DNA from: Thermohalobaculum sp039180675
Lineage (GTDB): Bacteria; Pseudomonadota; Alphaproteobacteria; Rhodobacterales; Rhodobacteraceae
Reading direction: 5' to 3'
Assembly (NCBI GenBank): GCA_039180675.1
Contig: JBCDDC010000003.1
Span: 124,001 to 188,000 of the forward strand
DNA length: 64,000 nucleotides
The notes beneath the pieces are model-generated. The model searched no databases. It worked only from the letters and a program-made list of their open reading frames with translations, and was not told where the DNA came from. The position numbers and the translations under genes were made by a program. Position 1 is the first letter of the stretch. Every line of letters starts with the position of its first letter. Shown one piece after another: positions 1 through 8,071 of the stretch.

Positions 1-448
1 TTTCGGCATATTTCTTAAGGCCGTTCGGCGCGAACCAGAGCCTGCCCAGCCAGTCGGTTAGTTTCTGTTTCGCTTCACGCTCCTCGAGTGCGAAGGGCAG
101 GACACCCTGGGGCTTTGGGTGTTGCAGCGAATGGCTCGCTTCCTTTGCCAAGGGTGTCGCGCAGAACGGGCATTCCTGTGCGAGGGTCTTTTCGTCCAGC
201 GTCACCTCGGCACCGCAGGAGGGGCAGGGGAGCGTCTCAACCTCGACCACGTCGCGGGGCGCGAGCATGTTGGCGATCGCCTTCTCATAGTCGAGTTCGC
301 GGATCGCCTCGCCACCCCAGGGACCGGTCTCGAGAGGCGGGATTTCATTTTCCGCCCCGCAGGCCGGGCAGGTCAGGGTCTGCGAGCCCGGTGAGAAGCT
401 CAACTGCGCACCGCAATTCGAGCAAGGCAGTTCCGGTTGCGCGGTCAT
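1..448 (-). CDS. Zinc-ribbon protein, partial (C-terminus beyond left edge)
   Basis: Read on the minus strand from the ATG at 448, an open frame runs off the window after about 149 codons. It begins MTAQPELPCSNCG and carries four CxxC knuckles in two zinc-ribbon pairs: residues about 9/12 with 27/30, and a second pair near 75-95. A segment reading LPFALEEREAKQKL and then WLGRLWFAPNG follows. That segment matches the layout of the next gene upstream, so the two are probably paralogues. Families of this type are often mislabelled as primosomal or PriA-like because of the zinc ribbons; I see no helicase motifs. The start overlaps the stop of the preceding gene by 4 bp (ATGA), so it is translationally coupled. 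Function is unknown; a role in a membrane-associated SPFH module is inferred from context. Confidence 0.8.
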   Translation of the reverse strand, partial: MTAQPELPCSNCGAQLSFSPGSQTLTCPACGAENEIPPLETGPWGGEAIRELDYEKAIANMLAPRDVVEVETLPCPSCGAEVTLDEKTLAQECPFCATPLAKEASHSLQHPKPQGVLPFALEEREAKQKLTDWLGRLWFAPNGLKKYAE

Positions 449-1410
449 TGGATCTCCCAGCCGTTCTTGCTGAGCACGACATATAAGCAGAAGAGCGCCA
501 CCACGACCGCAAAGCCGAGCGGGTGCGAGACAAACCGCGAGAACATGATCTGGCCCGTCATCCCCTCCATCGGGCGCTGCCCGGCCACGACGCCGGACCA
601 GCCGTCGATGGCGATCAGGTAGGGCTTGCCCCGCCACCGGTATGCCTTTGTCCAAAGCGGCACGAGAACGAGTTCGGCCTCGTCGATCGAGGGCGGATTG
701 GCTTTGAGGAGTGCGCGGCGCTCGCTAGCAGGCTTTCGCGTGAAGCCGGGCCGTGCGCGATCCGCTCCGCCCTTCAGGTCTTCGAGGAAGAGTTGATCCT
801 CGATCAGCTGCGCCTGATGTCGTCGCATGACCTCTTCCACCCCCATCGTCGGCAGCACGGTGTCGAAACCGGCCAGATAGCCTGGCGCGAACGGCTCTAA
901 CGGTGCCTGTTGCCAGGCTGCCCGCAGAAGATCGCCGCCGGAGATGAAATCCGAGAAGGTCTGGCAGGCATTCACCAGATGCTCCTGCCCTTCGACCTTC
1001 ATGAGGTAGAAGGGCACATAGAGCCCCTGCCACGGCCGGTCGGTTCCGACCTTGTCCTCAAGCCTGGCCGGTGCGGCTGGCATCTCTGCGAACCAGGCTT
1101 CGAGCCGCTTCTCAACGTCGGCGCTCGTCATCGCGAAGGGCAGTATCCAGCGAACCTCCGGCATCGTCCGCAAGGGAGAGGCCATTCCTGGAAGGAGCGT
1201 GTCGCAGAACAGGCAGCGATGGGTTTGAAGCTCCCGACCCCTGGCAATCTCGGCGCTGCATGTCGGGCAGCTTTCATAGAAGCGGTCATTTGCCAGCGGT
1301 GCACGGGCGATCGGGGTCTGACGGGCACAATGATCGCAGACCAGCCGCCCGATGTCCGGCGCGTAGCTGAGCGTTCCGGCGCAGCTTTCACATGCAGTCA
1401 CAGCCACCAT
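445..1410 (-). CDS. Zinc-ribbon protein with C-terminal membrane anchor
   Basis: This is a 321-residue protein counted from the ATG at 1410 (MVAVTACESC). An open frame continues about 50 codons further upstream, but that part overlaps the end of the preceding gene and looks noncoding. It has two double zinc ribbons, with CxxC at roughly 7/10, 25/28, 48/51 and 66/69. A middle domain contains WILPFAMTSADVEKRL and YVPFYLMKVEG. One hydrophobic segment near residues 297-315 sits just before the C-terminus, consistent with a tail anchor. The N-terminal architecture repeats in the next gene. It sits 16 bp after the SPFH gene and overlaps the following gene by 4 bp. The layout recalls Bacillus YdjG/YdjI-type zinc-ribbon plus SPFH pairs. 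The specific function is not known to me. Confidence 0.8.
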   Translation of the reverse strand: MVAVTACESCAGTLSYAPDIGRLVCDHCARQTPIARAPLANDRFYESCPTCSAEIARGRELQTHRCLFCDTLLPGMASPLRTMPEVRWILPFAMTSADVEKRLEAWFAEMPAAPARLEDKVGTDRPWQGLYVPFYLMKVEGQEHLVNACQTFSDFISGGDLLRAAWQQAPLEPFAPGYLAGFDTVLPTMGVEEVMRRHQAQLIEDQLFLEDLKGGADRARPGFTRKPASERRALLKANPPSIDEAELVLVPLWTKAYRWRGKPYLIAIDGWSGVVAGQRPMEGMTGQIMFSRFVSHPLGFAVVVALFCLYVVLSKNGWEIQ

Positions 1411-1426
1411 GCCCCCGGGTCTCTCG

Positions 1427-2542
1427 TCAGCCCGAGGGAGGTGGCGGTGGAGGCGGCGGTGCGATCGTGAAGAGCTGGGCGAGGGCATCGACCTCTCCCG
1501 CTGCGGTCCAGCCCGCCATCCCGGGGGACCAGACCAGCGTTTCGCGCGAGAAGCCGCCATCCTGCATCATCCGGCCGAGATCGGCGCGCGAGAAGGGGCC
1601 CTTGGTCTGCCCGTTCTCCGCCACGTGATAAACCGTTTCCGCGGGAGGGGGCGGTGGCGGTGCCATGCCGAGCGCAGGCTTGCCTTGCTGGTCCCAGGGG
1701 GCGTTCATCTGCTGCGCCATCGCCATGCCCATGCCTAGCCCGATACCCTCACCCATGCCGCCACCCGCGGGGTTTTCGGCGGCAGCGCGCATCGACTCGG
1801 CCGCTTGGAACTGTGCGTACTTGCCAAGATCACCGATCACACCCATCGACGTGCGGCGGTCCATCGCCTCCTCGACCGCCTCGGGCAGCGAGACGTTCTC
1901 GACGAACATGGCCGGCATTTCGAGCCCGTATTCCGCAATCTCCGGGGCGATCCGGTTCTTCAGGTACTCGCCCATCTGATCGGTGTTGGCCGCGAGATCG
2001 AGCACCGGAATGCCTGACGACGCGAGCGCGTTGGAGAAGCGGCTGACGATCACATTGCGAATCTGGAACTGCACCTCGTCGGTCGTCACCTCGCCATCGG
2101 TGCCCACGATCTCGGTCATGAACTTCGCGGGGTCGCTGACTCGGATCGAGTAGGTGCCGAAGGCGCGCATGCGCACGGGGCCGAACTCCGGATCGCGCAT
2201 CATGATCGGATTGCGCGTGCCCCATTTCAGATCCTGAAACCGGCGGGTGTTGACGTAGTAGATCTCGCTTTTGAAGGGCGAGGAGAAGCCATGATCCCAA
2301 TGCTGCAGCGTGGTCAGGACCGGCATGTTGTTGGTCTCGAGCATATAGAGACCGGGTTGGAACACATCGGCTAACTGACCTTCGTGGACGAAGACCGCCG
2401 CTTGGCCTTCGCGCACCGTCAGTTTCGCCCCGTACTTGATCGCGTGGTCGTGGCGCTGGAAGCGCGAGACCATGGTGTCACGGCTGTCATCGGTCCACTC
2501 GATGACATCGATCAACTCACCCGTAATCATGTTCCAGATCAT
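1427..2542 (-). CDS. SPFH-domain protein with C-terminal GYF_2 domain
   Basis: This is a 371-residue protein starting at MIWNMITGEL, preceded on the minus strand by a GGAG-type ribosome site; the longer frame upstream lacks support. Residues of about 20-270 form an SPFH/band-7 (YdjI-like, virion-core-like) domain. A Gly/Met-rich linker and two proline runs follow. A GYF_2-type domain near residues 300-355 has the pattern GQTKGPFSRADLGRMM ... VWSPGMAGW. It is the first gene of a three-gene minus-strand operon with two zinc-ribbon proteins. SPFH proteins generally form oligomeric membrane scaffolds, and GYF_2 domains bind proline-rich peptides; the PPPPPPPP runs in this same protein could be self-ligands. 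Both roles are inferred for this protein. Confidence 0.85.
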   Translation of the reverse strand: MIWNMITGELIDVIEWTDDSRDTMVSRFQRHDHAIKYGAKLTVREGQAAVFVHEGQLADVFQPGLYMLETNNMPVLTTLQHWDHGFSSPFKSEIYYVNTRRFQDLKWGTRNPIMMRDPEFGPVRMRAFGTYSIRVSDPAKFMTEIVGTDGEVTTDEVQFQIRNVIVSRFSNALASSGIPVLDLAANTDQMGEYLKNRIAPEIAEYGLEMPAMFVENVSLPEAVEEAMDRRTSMGVIGDLGKYAQFQAAESMRAAAENPAGGGMGEGIGLGMGMAMAQQMNAPWDQQGKPALGMAPPPPPPAETVYHVAENGQTKGPFSRADLGRMMQDGGFSRETLVWSPGMAGWTAAGEVDALAQLFTIAPPPPPPPPSG

Positions 2543-2689
2543 CGGCGTCTCCTTCAACTCTTCCGCGCGATTCGATTGGCGCCATGATGGCCGGGGATTG
2601 CGGCGGGACCAAGCCATGTGGCTAGCTCTTGTCGATCTGGTTCGACCCCGACTGCGCGCGAAGGTTTCTTTATGAGGGCAGGCCAGAAT
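2543..2689. other. Intergenic leader of the SPFH operon
   Basis: This is the 5' side of the SPFH operon on the minus strand, with no convincing gene. A minus frame here contains one hydrophobic run (MLALFGLFLLEFWPAL) but has no clear ribosome site and runs through the tRNA, so I do not call it. The promoter presumably lies here; I could not identify -35/-10 boxes confidently. Confidence 0.4.
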
Positions 2690-2902
2690 TCAAGCAGGAA
2701 CAGCCCGAAGAGCGCGAGCATGCTCCCGATTGTCCCGCCAGCGATACCAGCGGACCAATGCCGGCAGAAACCCTGGATTGCTGCGATAGAACGGCCGTGT
2801 CGGAAACGGGAGATCATCATGCGCCGTCTTGCCCTCCGACAGCCCGAGGATCTTCTGACCCATCTCAGCGTCAAGACGGCCGGGCGCCAGCGTAGCAATG
2901 AT
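2690..2902 (-). pseudogene. C-terminal fragment of an FAD-dependent (DAO/PuuB-like) oxidoreductase
   Basis: On the minus strand just beyond the tRNA terminator, about 70 codons read TLAPGRLDAEMGQKILGLSE, then DDLPFPTRPFYRSNPGFLP, then RWYRWRDN and stop at 2690. The pattern resembles the last part of DAO-fold FAD oxidoreductases of the gamma-glutamylputrescine oxidase type. In those a glycine-rich helix ends the FAD domain and a tail with a proline/phenylalanine patch and a W/Y-x-L/W-R-D motif follows. There is no start codon, FAD-binding N-terminus or catalytic domain. The frame continues upstream only through the terminator and tRNA, so this looks like a remnant left by deletion or integration. 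Family assignment is from memory and uncertain. Confidence 0.4.
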
Positions 2903-2910
2903 AAGAGAAA

Positions 2911-2949
2911 AACCCCTGCTTTCAGTGTTTTGTCCTGAAAGCAGGGGTT
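2911..2949 (-). terminator. Rho-independent terminator of tRNA-Ala
   Basis: A perfect 13-bp stem, CCCCTGCTTTCAG with its complement CTGAAAGCAGGGG, encloses a 9-nt loop. On the minus strand it is followed by a TTTTTCTC tract. It lies 9 nt after the tRNA 3' end. Confidence 0.85.
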
Positions 2950-2957
2950 GGTCTTTC

Positions 2958-3033
<76 letters not shown>

Positions 3034-3083
3034 GATGCCTGTAGCATCTACTTGCCGGGCTGCGGCGAGGCAAGAGCTAAGGC

Positions 3084-3572
3084 TTATCTTTCCTCCTCGT
3101 CCTTGGAGGAGACGTCGCCGATCTCTCCGATCCCGCTATCGTCTTCGTTTTCATCGTCGAGGAGCAGGTCGTCGTCGAACCCGTCCATCTCCTCGTCCTC
3201 GTCGTCATCGGACGCGGCTGACAGATCATCGTCTCCGTCGCCATCATCATCGTCGTCGTCATCGCTTGCGCTGGCGACCGCATCTTCGTCGTCGCTGAGC
3301 TCATCCGGATCGTCCGGATTGTCGTCGGCGTCGTCTTCCTCGTCGATCAGATCTTCCTCATCCTCGTTGGCCTTGGCAGCAGCAGCGGCAGCGGCTGGCG
3401 CCGCAGCGGCCGCCTTCGACTTCGTCGCGCGGCCCTTTTGCGCCACCGCAATCGTGTTGAGGTCAAGCTCTGCACCGCAATCGGGGCAGATGATCGGTGA
3501 TTTGCCGAGGTCGTAAAAGCGGGCGGAGCAGGCCGCGCAGGTCCGCTTCACACCCCATTCAGGTTTGCCCAT
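3084..3572 (-). CDS. FYDLN-acid family protein (TIGR02300-like)
   Basis: This is a 162-residue protein starting MGKPEWGVKRTC; an upstream in-frame extension is rejected because this start gives the family N-terminus. Residues 8-40 hold a rubredoxin-like zinc ribbon (CAAC ... CPDC) with the diagnostic ARFYDLGKSPIICP segment. An Ala-rich helix follows, and roughly 90 residues at the C-terminus are dominated by Asp/Glu. This family is widespread in Alphaproteobacteria and its function is unknown. A polyanionic tail could bind basic proteins or divalent metals, but that is inference. The low-complexity tail makes this a possible slippage site. The gene is monocistronic, with the tRNA behind it. 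Confidence 0.85.
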   Translation of the reverse strand: MGKPEWGVKRTCAACSARFYDLGKSPIICPDCGAELDLNTIAVAQKGRATKSKAAAAAPAAAAAAAKANEDEEDLIDEEDDADDNPDDPDELSDDEDAVASASDDDDDDDGDGDDDLSAASDDDEDEEMDGFDDDLLLDDENEDDSGIGEIGDVSSKDEEER

Positions 3573-3788
3573 CAGATTAACCCGTATTTCCAGCCATCGA
3601 GAGAATGCGCGGCAATGCCATAGATCTCCGGCCTTTGTCAAAACGTAAAGTCACCACAAATCCGCCAGACAGGGAAACTAAGTCTCAGTTTTACGACAGG
3701 ATCTTCTTCGCAGTTGCAAAAGAAGCCTTGTGGAGTGCCTTACAGACCGTTAAACTTTTTTTAACAAGGGGAAACAGGGAAATATACC

Positions 3789-5036
3789 GTGCTGTACCAC
3801 GCTTATGAATTCACGCATGCGGCCATCAGCCCCATGCGCCAAGCCGCCCGGATGGGGCGCGACGCACTCCAAAGCCCGTTCAACCCGCTTGCAGGCAGCC
3901 TCGGCGCAAGGGCGACCGCGGCCGCGTTCGAGATGTTCGTCTCCGCGACGAAGCGCTATGGCAAACCCGAGTTCGGGATCGAAGACGTTCAGGTCGGAAA
4001 TCGCGTCTGCGCGGTTCTGGAAGAGACGGTGCTCGAGAAACCTTTTGGTGATCTCGTACACTTTCGCCGGGTCGGCGCCGAGGATCGCAAAGACCCCAAG
4101 GTTCTGATCGTCGCACCGATGTCCGGCCATTTCGCCACGCTGCTGCGCGGCACCGTTAAATCGATGCTCAGCGAACACGATGTCTACATCACAGATTGGC
4201 GGGATGCCCGGGATGTTGCCGTCTCCGTCGGCAAGTTCGATCTGGAGGACTACGCCGACTACGTCATGGAGTTCGTCCAGGAGATTGCTGCTCATGGGGA
4301 GCGCCCTGCGGTGATGGCGGTCTGCCAGCCTGGTGTTCCGTGCCTCGCCGCCGCTTCGCTGATGGCCGAGGATAAGGATCCCGCTCGGCCGAGCGCCCTG
4401 ATCCTGATGGGCAGCCCGATCGATACACGCGTCAATATGACCGAACCCTGCAAACTGGCTGCATCGCGCCCGCTCAGCTGGTTCGAAAAGAATGTGGTCG
4501 CCACTGTCCCATGGCCGAATCCGGGCTTCCTGCGCCGGGTGTATCCTGGGTTCCTGCAACTCTCCGGCTTCATGTCGATGAACCTTGACCGGCACATGGA
4601 TGCCCATATCGACCAGTTCAACAATCTGGTGAAGGGCGACGGCGACTCGGCCGAGGCGCACCGCAATTTCTACGACGAATACATGGCGGTGATGGACCTT
4701 ACGGCCGAATTCTATCTGCAGACGGTAGAGCGGGTCTTTCAGAAGCATCACTTCCCGCTTGGCATGTACATGCACGGGGATCGATTGGTGGATCCGAAGC
4801 AGCTCAAAGATATCGGTCTGATGACCATCGAGGGCGAGAAGGATGATATCACCGGGCGTGGCCAGACCGAGGCGGCGCATGGTCTGTGCCTGAACATTCC
4901 GTCCGTGGACCGCGTGCACTATGTGCAAGACGATGTCGGCCACTATGGCGTGTTCAACGGCTCCCGTTTCCGCAAGCATATCCAGCCCAGAATACGCGAT
5001 TTCATTCATGAGCGTCGGCTGCCGGTCAGCGCGTGA
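3789..5036 (+). CDS. phaZ: Intracellular polyhydroxybutyrate depolymerase
   Basis: This 415-residue PhaZ1-type enzyme degrades the cell's own PHB granules to 3-hydroxybutyrate oligomers. It has no signal peptide, as expected for the intracellular class. The nucleophile elbow reads VCQPGVPCLA, with Cys179 in place of the usual lipase-box serine, which is typical of the family. Asp and His candidates sit in the C-terminal third (for example GHYGVF). The start is GTG at 3789, preceded by AGGGA eight bases upstream; length matches the family. The leader contains an AT-rich inverted repeat GTTAAA/TTTAAC at 3749-3765 of unknown meaning. Presence of phaZ implies that the host stores PHB. Confidence 0.93.
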   Translation: MLYHAYEFTHAAISPMRQAARMGRDALQSPFNPLAGSLGARATAAAFEMFVSATKRYGKPEFGIEDVQVGNRVCAVLEETVLEKPFGDLVHFRRVGAEDRKDPKVLIVAPMSGHFATLLRGTVKSMLSEHDVYITDWRDARDVAVSVGKFDLEDYADYVMEFVQEIAAHGERPAVMAVCQPGVPCLAAASLMAEDKDPARPSALILMGSPIDTRVNMTEPCKLAASRPLSWFEKNVVATVPWPNPGFLRRVYPGFLQLSGFMSMNLDRHMDAHIDQFNNLVKGDGDSAEAHRNFYDEYMAVMDLTAEFYLQTVERVFQKHHFPLGMYMHGDRLVDPKQLKDIGLMTIEGEKDDITGRGQTEAAHGLCLNIPSVDRVHYVQDDVGHYGVFNGSRFRKHIQPRIRDFIHERRLPVSA

Positions 5037-5067
5037 TCAGGTGGCCGCGATCGGGTAAGAGCGCTTG

Positions 5068-5766
5068 ATGAGCCGGGTGATCTACCTAGACGATCCAGAG
5101 ATATCGGTACGCCTGAACGAGAACAGCCGCGCGCGTCGTTTCACGCTTCGGCTTGCGAGCCAGGGTGACGGAGCCGTGCTTACACTTCCCCCCGGAGTTC
5201 CTTTGGGCGAGGCGCAGAGTTTTCTCGCACGGCATTGCGATTGGCTGCGGTCTGCGCTGGCGCGGCAGCCTTCAGCGATCATCGTGCGGGACGGAGCATC
5301 GGTGCCGGTCGACGGCACAATGCTCCGTCTCCGGCATATCGATGGACCTCGCAGGGCCCCCGAGATCCGGGGCAGCGAGATCATCGTGCAGGGCCGGGCC
5401 GCACCGGGCCCAGCCATCGCCGCATGGATGAAGGAACGCGCGCGCGCCAGCCTGATCCCCTCGGTTCGGCGATACGCCGCGCTGCTCGGCAAGGAGGTTC
5501 AGGGCGTTGCGCTGAAGGACACGCGGTCGCGCTGGGGCTCATGTTCGACGACGGGCCGGATCAACCTGTCCTGGCGGCTCGCCATGGCGCCGACCCGGAT
5601 TCAGGACTATGTCGCAGCCCACGAGGCCGCGCATCTGGTGGAAATGAACCACTCCCAGCGGTACTGGGATCTGCTCGCCGGGTTGATGCCGGATTACCGT
5701 GCCCGGCGCGACTGGCTCAGGACCGAGGGCCGCGATCTCCACAGGTACCGGTTTACCGCACGCTGA
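5068..5766 (+). CDS. YgjP-like M48-family metallopeptidase (DUF45)
   Basis: This is a 232-residue protein of the SprT/YgjP type. The zinc site HEAAH begins at His185, followed by a downstream His/Trp stretch (MNHSQRYW). Upstream is the family motif DTRSRWGSCSTTGRINLSWR. I chose the ATG at 5068 over a TTG one codon earlier because AAGAG lies at a suitable distance before it. The substrate is unknown. It converges on senC with a 1-bp gap and lies 31 bp after phaZ, so it may be read through from phaZ. Confidence 0.88.
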   Translation: MSRVIYLDDPEISVRLNENSRARRFTLRLASQGDGAVLTLPPGVPLGEAQSFLARHCDWLRSALARQPSAIIVRDGASVPVDGTMLRLRHIDGPRRAPEIRGSEIIVQGRAAPGPAIAAWMKERARASLIPSVRRYAALLGKEVQGVALKDTRSRWGSCSTTGRINLSWRLAMAPTRIQDYVAAHEAAHLVEMNHSQRYWDLLAGLMPDYRARRDWLRTEGRDLHRYRFTAR

Positions 5767-5767
5767 A

Positions 5768-6373
5768 TCAGCGGTTGAGCACCCAGGCGGCATCCTCGGC
5801 GATCACTGCCGGCTCAAATCCGCGGCGATAGATGGCCTGAAGGCCGTCCTGATCCATCAGATAGAGATAGGCGGAGTGGTTCATCAGGTAGTCCGCCGCG
5901 CTCTCGGTCTCGACCCTTTGATAGTAGGCCTTGTAGGCCTTGGCCGCAGTCGCGATCTGCTCGTCGCTGCCGGTCATAGCGATCATCTTCGGATGCATGA
6001 TCTCGGCATAGATCGCCATGTTCTCCACATCGTCGCGCGCGGGGTCGACGGTGATGAAGACGGGTGTCGCGTCGATGCCCTTGGTGTCGAGCTCGTCGAC
6101 CACATCGACCATCACCTGAGTATCGATCGGGCAGACGTCTGGGCAGAACGTGTAGCCGAAGTAGATCAGTGTCGGCCCTGTGATCAGGTCGCTGCTTGTC
6201 CGCTCCACGCCTGTATGATCGACGAGCGTGAAGGGGCCGCCGATATCTGCGCCTGCCACATTCAACGCTGCCTGAGGGGCAGGGCGCTCACTATCCTGAG
6301 TTACCAGAAATGCGGCACCAGCAGCGATCAGCAGACAAGCTGCGCCCGCCATGGCCAAAACGATTCTCTGCAT
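5768..6373 (-). CDS. senC: SCO1/SenC/PrrC family copper chaperone
   Basis: This is a 201-residue membrane-anchored thioredoxin-fold protein. The N-terminal hydrophobic segment at residues 4-25 anchors it facing the periplasm. The copper/thiol motif is CPDVC (Cys77, Cys81), and the third ligand is His167 (MNHSAYLYLMD). Proteins of this family deliver copper to the CuA/CuB sites of cytochrome oxidases, and in Rhodobacter they also affect RegB signalling. The ATG at 6373 follows GGAGG; a GTG lies one codon earlier. It is divergent from regB with a 139-bp shared leader. The usual regA gene does not follow it here. Confidence 0.93.
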   Translation of the reverse strand: MQRIVLAMAGAACLLIAAGAAFLVTQDSERPAPQAALNVAGADIGGPFTLVDHTGVERTSSDLITGPTLIYFGYTFCPDVCPIDTQVMVDVVDELDTKGIDATPVFITVDPARDDVENMAIYAEIMHPKMIAMTGSDEQIATAAKAYKAYYQRVETESAADYLMNHSAYLYLMDQDGLQAIYRRGFEPAVIAEDAAWVLNR

Positions 6374-6512
6374 CACATCCTCCAGAAGCGTTCTTTCTCA
6401 TGAAGCTCCGGCGACCATGAAAATCAAGGGGTTGAGCGCCAGAAGGCTTGTCTTGCGCCAGCAGAACGCCTCAAATCATCGCGAGTTACGTTCCTTCGAG
6501 ACAACAGGACGC

Positions 6513-7991
6513 ATGGCCAAGGGTTCGAACACCAATCTTTTTCTGGATCTACGCGCGCGGGGTGACTGGGTGCGCATGCGCACCCTTTTGATCCTTCGCT
6601 GGACCGCGATCGCGGGTCAATCCGCTGCCGTTGTGGTGGCTGCTGGCATTCTGGGGTTTGAGTTTCCGCTGGCGGAATGTGTCCTGCTGATCATGGCCTC
6701 GGTGACGGTGAACGTCGCCTTCTACCTGATTTATCCGGCTGAGCTGCGCCTGAGCGAGCCGCGGACACTGGCCTCACTCTGCTTTGATCTGGCTCAGGTT
6801 GCCGGGTTGCTGATGCTGACGGGCGGCCTGAACAATCCCTTTGTCGTGCTGCTGCTGGCGCCGGTCACAATCTCGGCGACGGCGCTGCGGCTGCAATCAA
6901 CGATTATCCTTGGGGTCGCCGCGATCCTCATCATCCCGCTGATGGGTTTTATCTATGTGCCCCTCGTCGGGCCGGATGGGGAGGTGTTGAACGTGCCGCC
7001 GCTCTACAGGCTCGGTTCATCTTTCGCGCTTGCGGTCGGGATCGCCTTCCTCTCCATCTATGTCCGCCGGGTGACTGTCGAGGCCTATCGCATGTCGCAG
7101 GCTCTGAACGCGACGCAAGTCGCGCTTGGCCGGGAGCAGCGTCTAGCGGCGATCGGGGGGATTGCGGCCGCGACCGCCCATGAATTGGGGACACCGCTCG
7201 CGACGATCAAGCTCGTGGCGGGCGAACTGCTTCGTGACCTGGAGGAGCGCAAGGATCAACCGGAGGAGGTTCTCGAAGATATCCGCCTACTGAGAACCGA
7301 GGCGGATCGGTGCCGCGAGATCCTTGCGGATCTGAGCCAGGGCGGGCGCGATGATCGTCAGGTGAAACGGGTCCCTGTCGGTGCCCTGATCGAGGAGGCG
7401 GCCAAGCCGCATCTGAACCGCGGCAAGCGCGTGATCATCCGGCTCGACGGGCAGTTGATCGAAGAGGCGGGGGAGGCTCAACCGATTGTTCCGCTTAGCC
7501 CCGAACTGGTGCACGGGTTGCGGAACGTGGTCCAGAATGCCGTTGATTTCGCACGCGATACGGTCTGGATCGACGTGAACCACACGCCTGATACTCTGCG
7601 AATTGCCATCGGCGATGACGGGCCGGGCTTTCGCGCCGATATCCTGCCACGGCTGGGTGAGCCCTACATCTCGAGCCGGGCACGGCTCGGCCGTGAGGAA
7701 ACCGAAGAATACGAGGGGATGGGTCTCGGCATTTTCATCGCACGGACGCTACTGGAGCGTACTGGCGCCAAGCTCACCTTCGCCAATGGCACCGACGCAC
7801 GTGGTCGGAGGCGCCGAGCTCGGTTGCCGGCCGAATCGATACAGCCCCCTGGTGCGATCGTAGAGATGACCTGGCCCGCTGCATTCCTGGTCTTTGAGAA
7901 GAAAGAGGCGCGCGGTCCCCTTGGACAGAACACCCGTTTCGAAGACCTATTGGCGCCTATTCATCAGCCGGAGCGAGAAACAGAAAAATAA
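6513..7991 (+). CDS. regB: Redox sensor histidine kinase RegB/PrrB
   Basis: This is a 492-residue kinase. The N-terminal half has about six membrane helices and the family signature GGLNNPFVVLLLAPVTISA, a proposed quinone-sensing segment. The phospho-acceptor is His223 in HELGTPLATIK, next to position 225 in R. capsulatus RegB. Cys267 in ADRCREIL matches the redox-active cysteine (Cys265 in R. capsulatus, from memory). The N box (NVVQNAVDFA), G1 (DDGPGF) and G2 (GMGLGIF) are intact. The ATG at 6513 gives the family N-terminus and is preceded by AGGA. The C-terminus carries an Arg-rich stretch and a tail of some 35 residues beyond the usual end. The cognate RegA is not adjacent. Confidence 0.92.
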   Translation: MAKGSNTNLFLDLRARGDWVRMRTLLILRWTAIAGQSAAVVVAAGILGFEFPLAECVLLIMASVTVNVAFYLIYPAELRLSEPRTLASLCFDLAQVAGLLMLTGGLNNPFVVLLLAPVTISATALRLQSTIILGVAAILIIPLMGFIYVPLVGPDGEVLNVPPLYRLGSSFALAVGIAFLSIYVRRVTVEAYRMSQALNATQVALGREQRLAAIGGIAAATAHELGTPLATIKLVAGELLRDLEERKDQPEEVLEDIRLLRTEADRCREILADLSQGGRDDRQVKRVPVGALIEEAAKPHLNRGKRVIIRLDGQLIEEAGEAQPIVPLSPELVHGLRNVVQNAVDFARDTVWIDVNHTPDTLRIAIGDDGPGFRADILPRLGEPYISSRARLGREETEEYEGMGLGIFIARTLLERTGAKLTFANGTDARGRRRRARLPAESIQPPGAIVEMTWPAAFLVFEKKEARGPLGQNTRFEDLLAPIHQPERETEK

Positions 7992-8071
7992 ATCTTCTTT
8001 TGGTTGATCATTTGGCCTAGTGTTCGCTGGATTGTTGCAATTGAGAGTTTGGGTTGTTTGAGCAAGGGTGG

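Noticed and set aside
3750..5009. Long minus-strand open frame antisense to phaZ (419 codons)
   Set aside because: It mirrors the codon bias of phaZ; the protein has no known features and phaZ is a confident gene.
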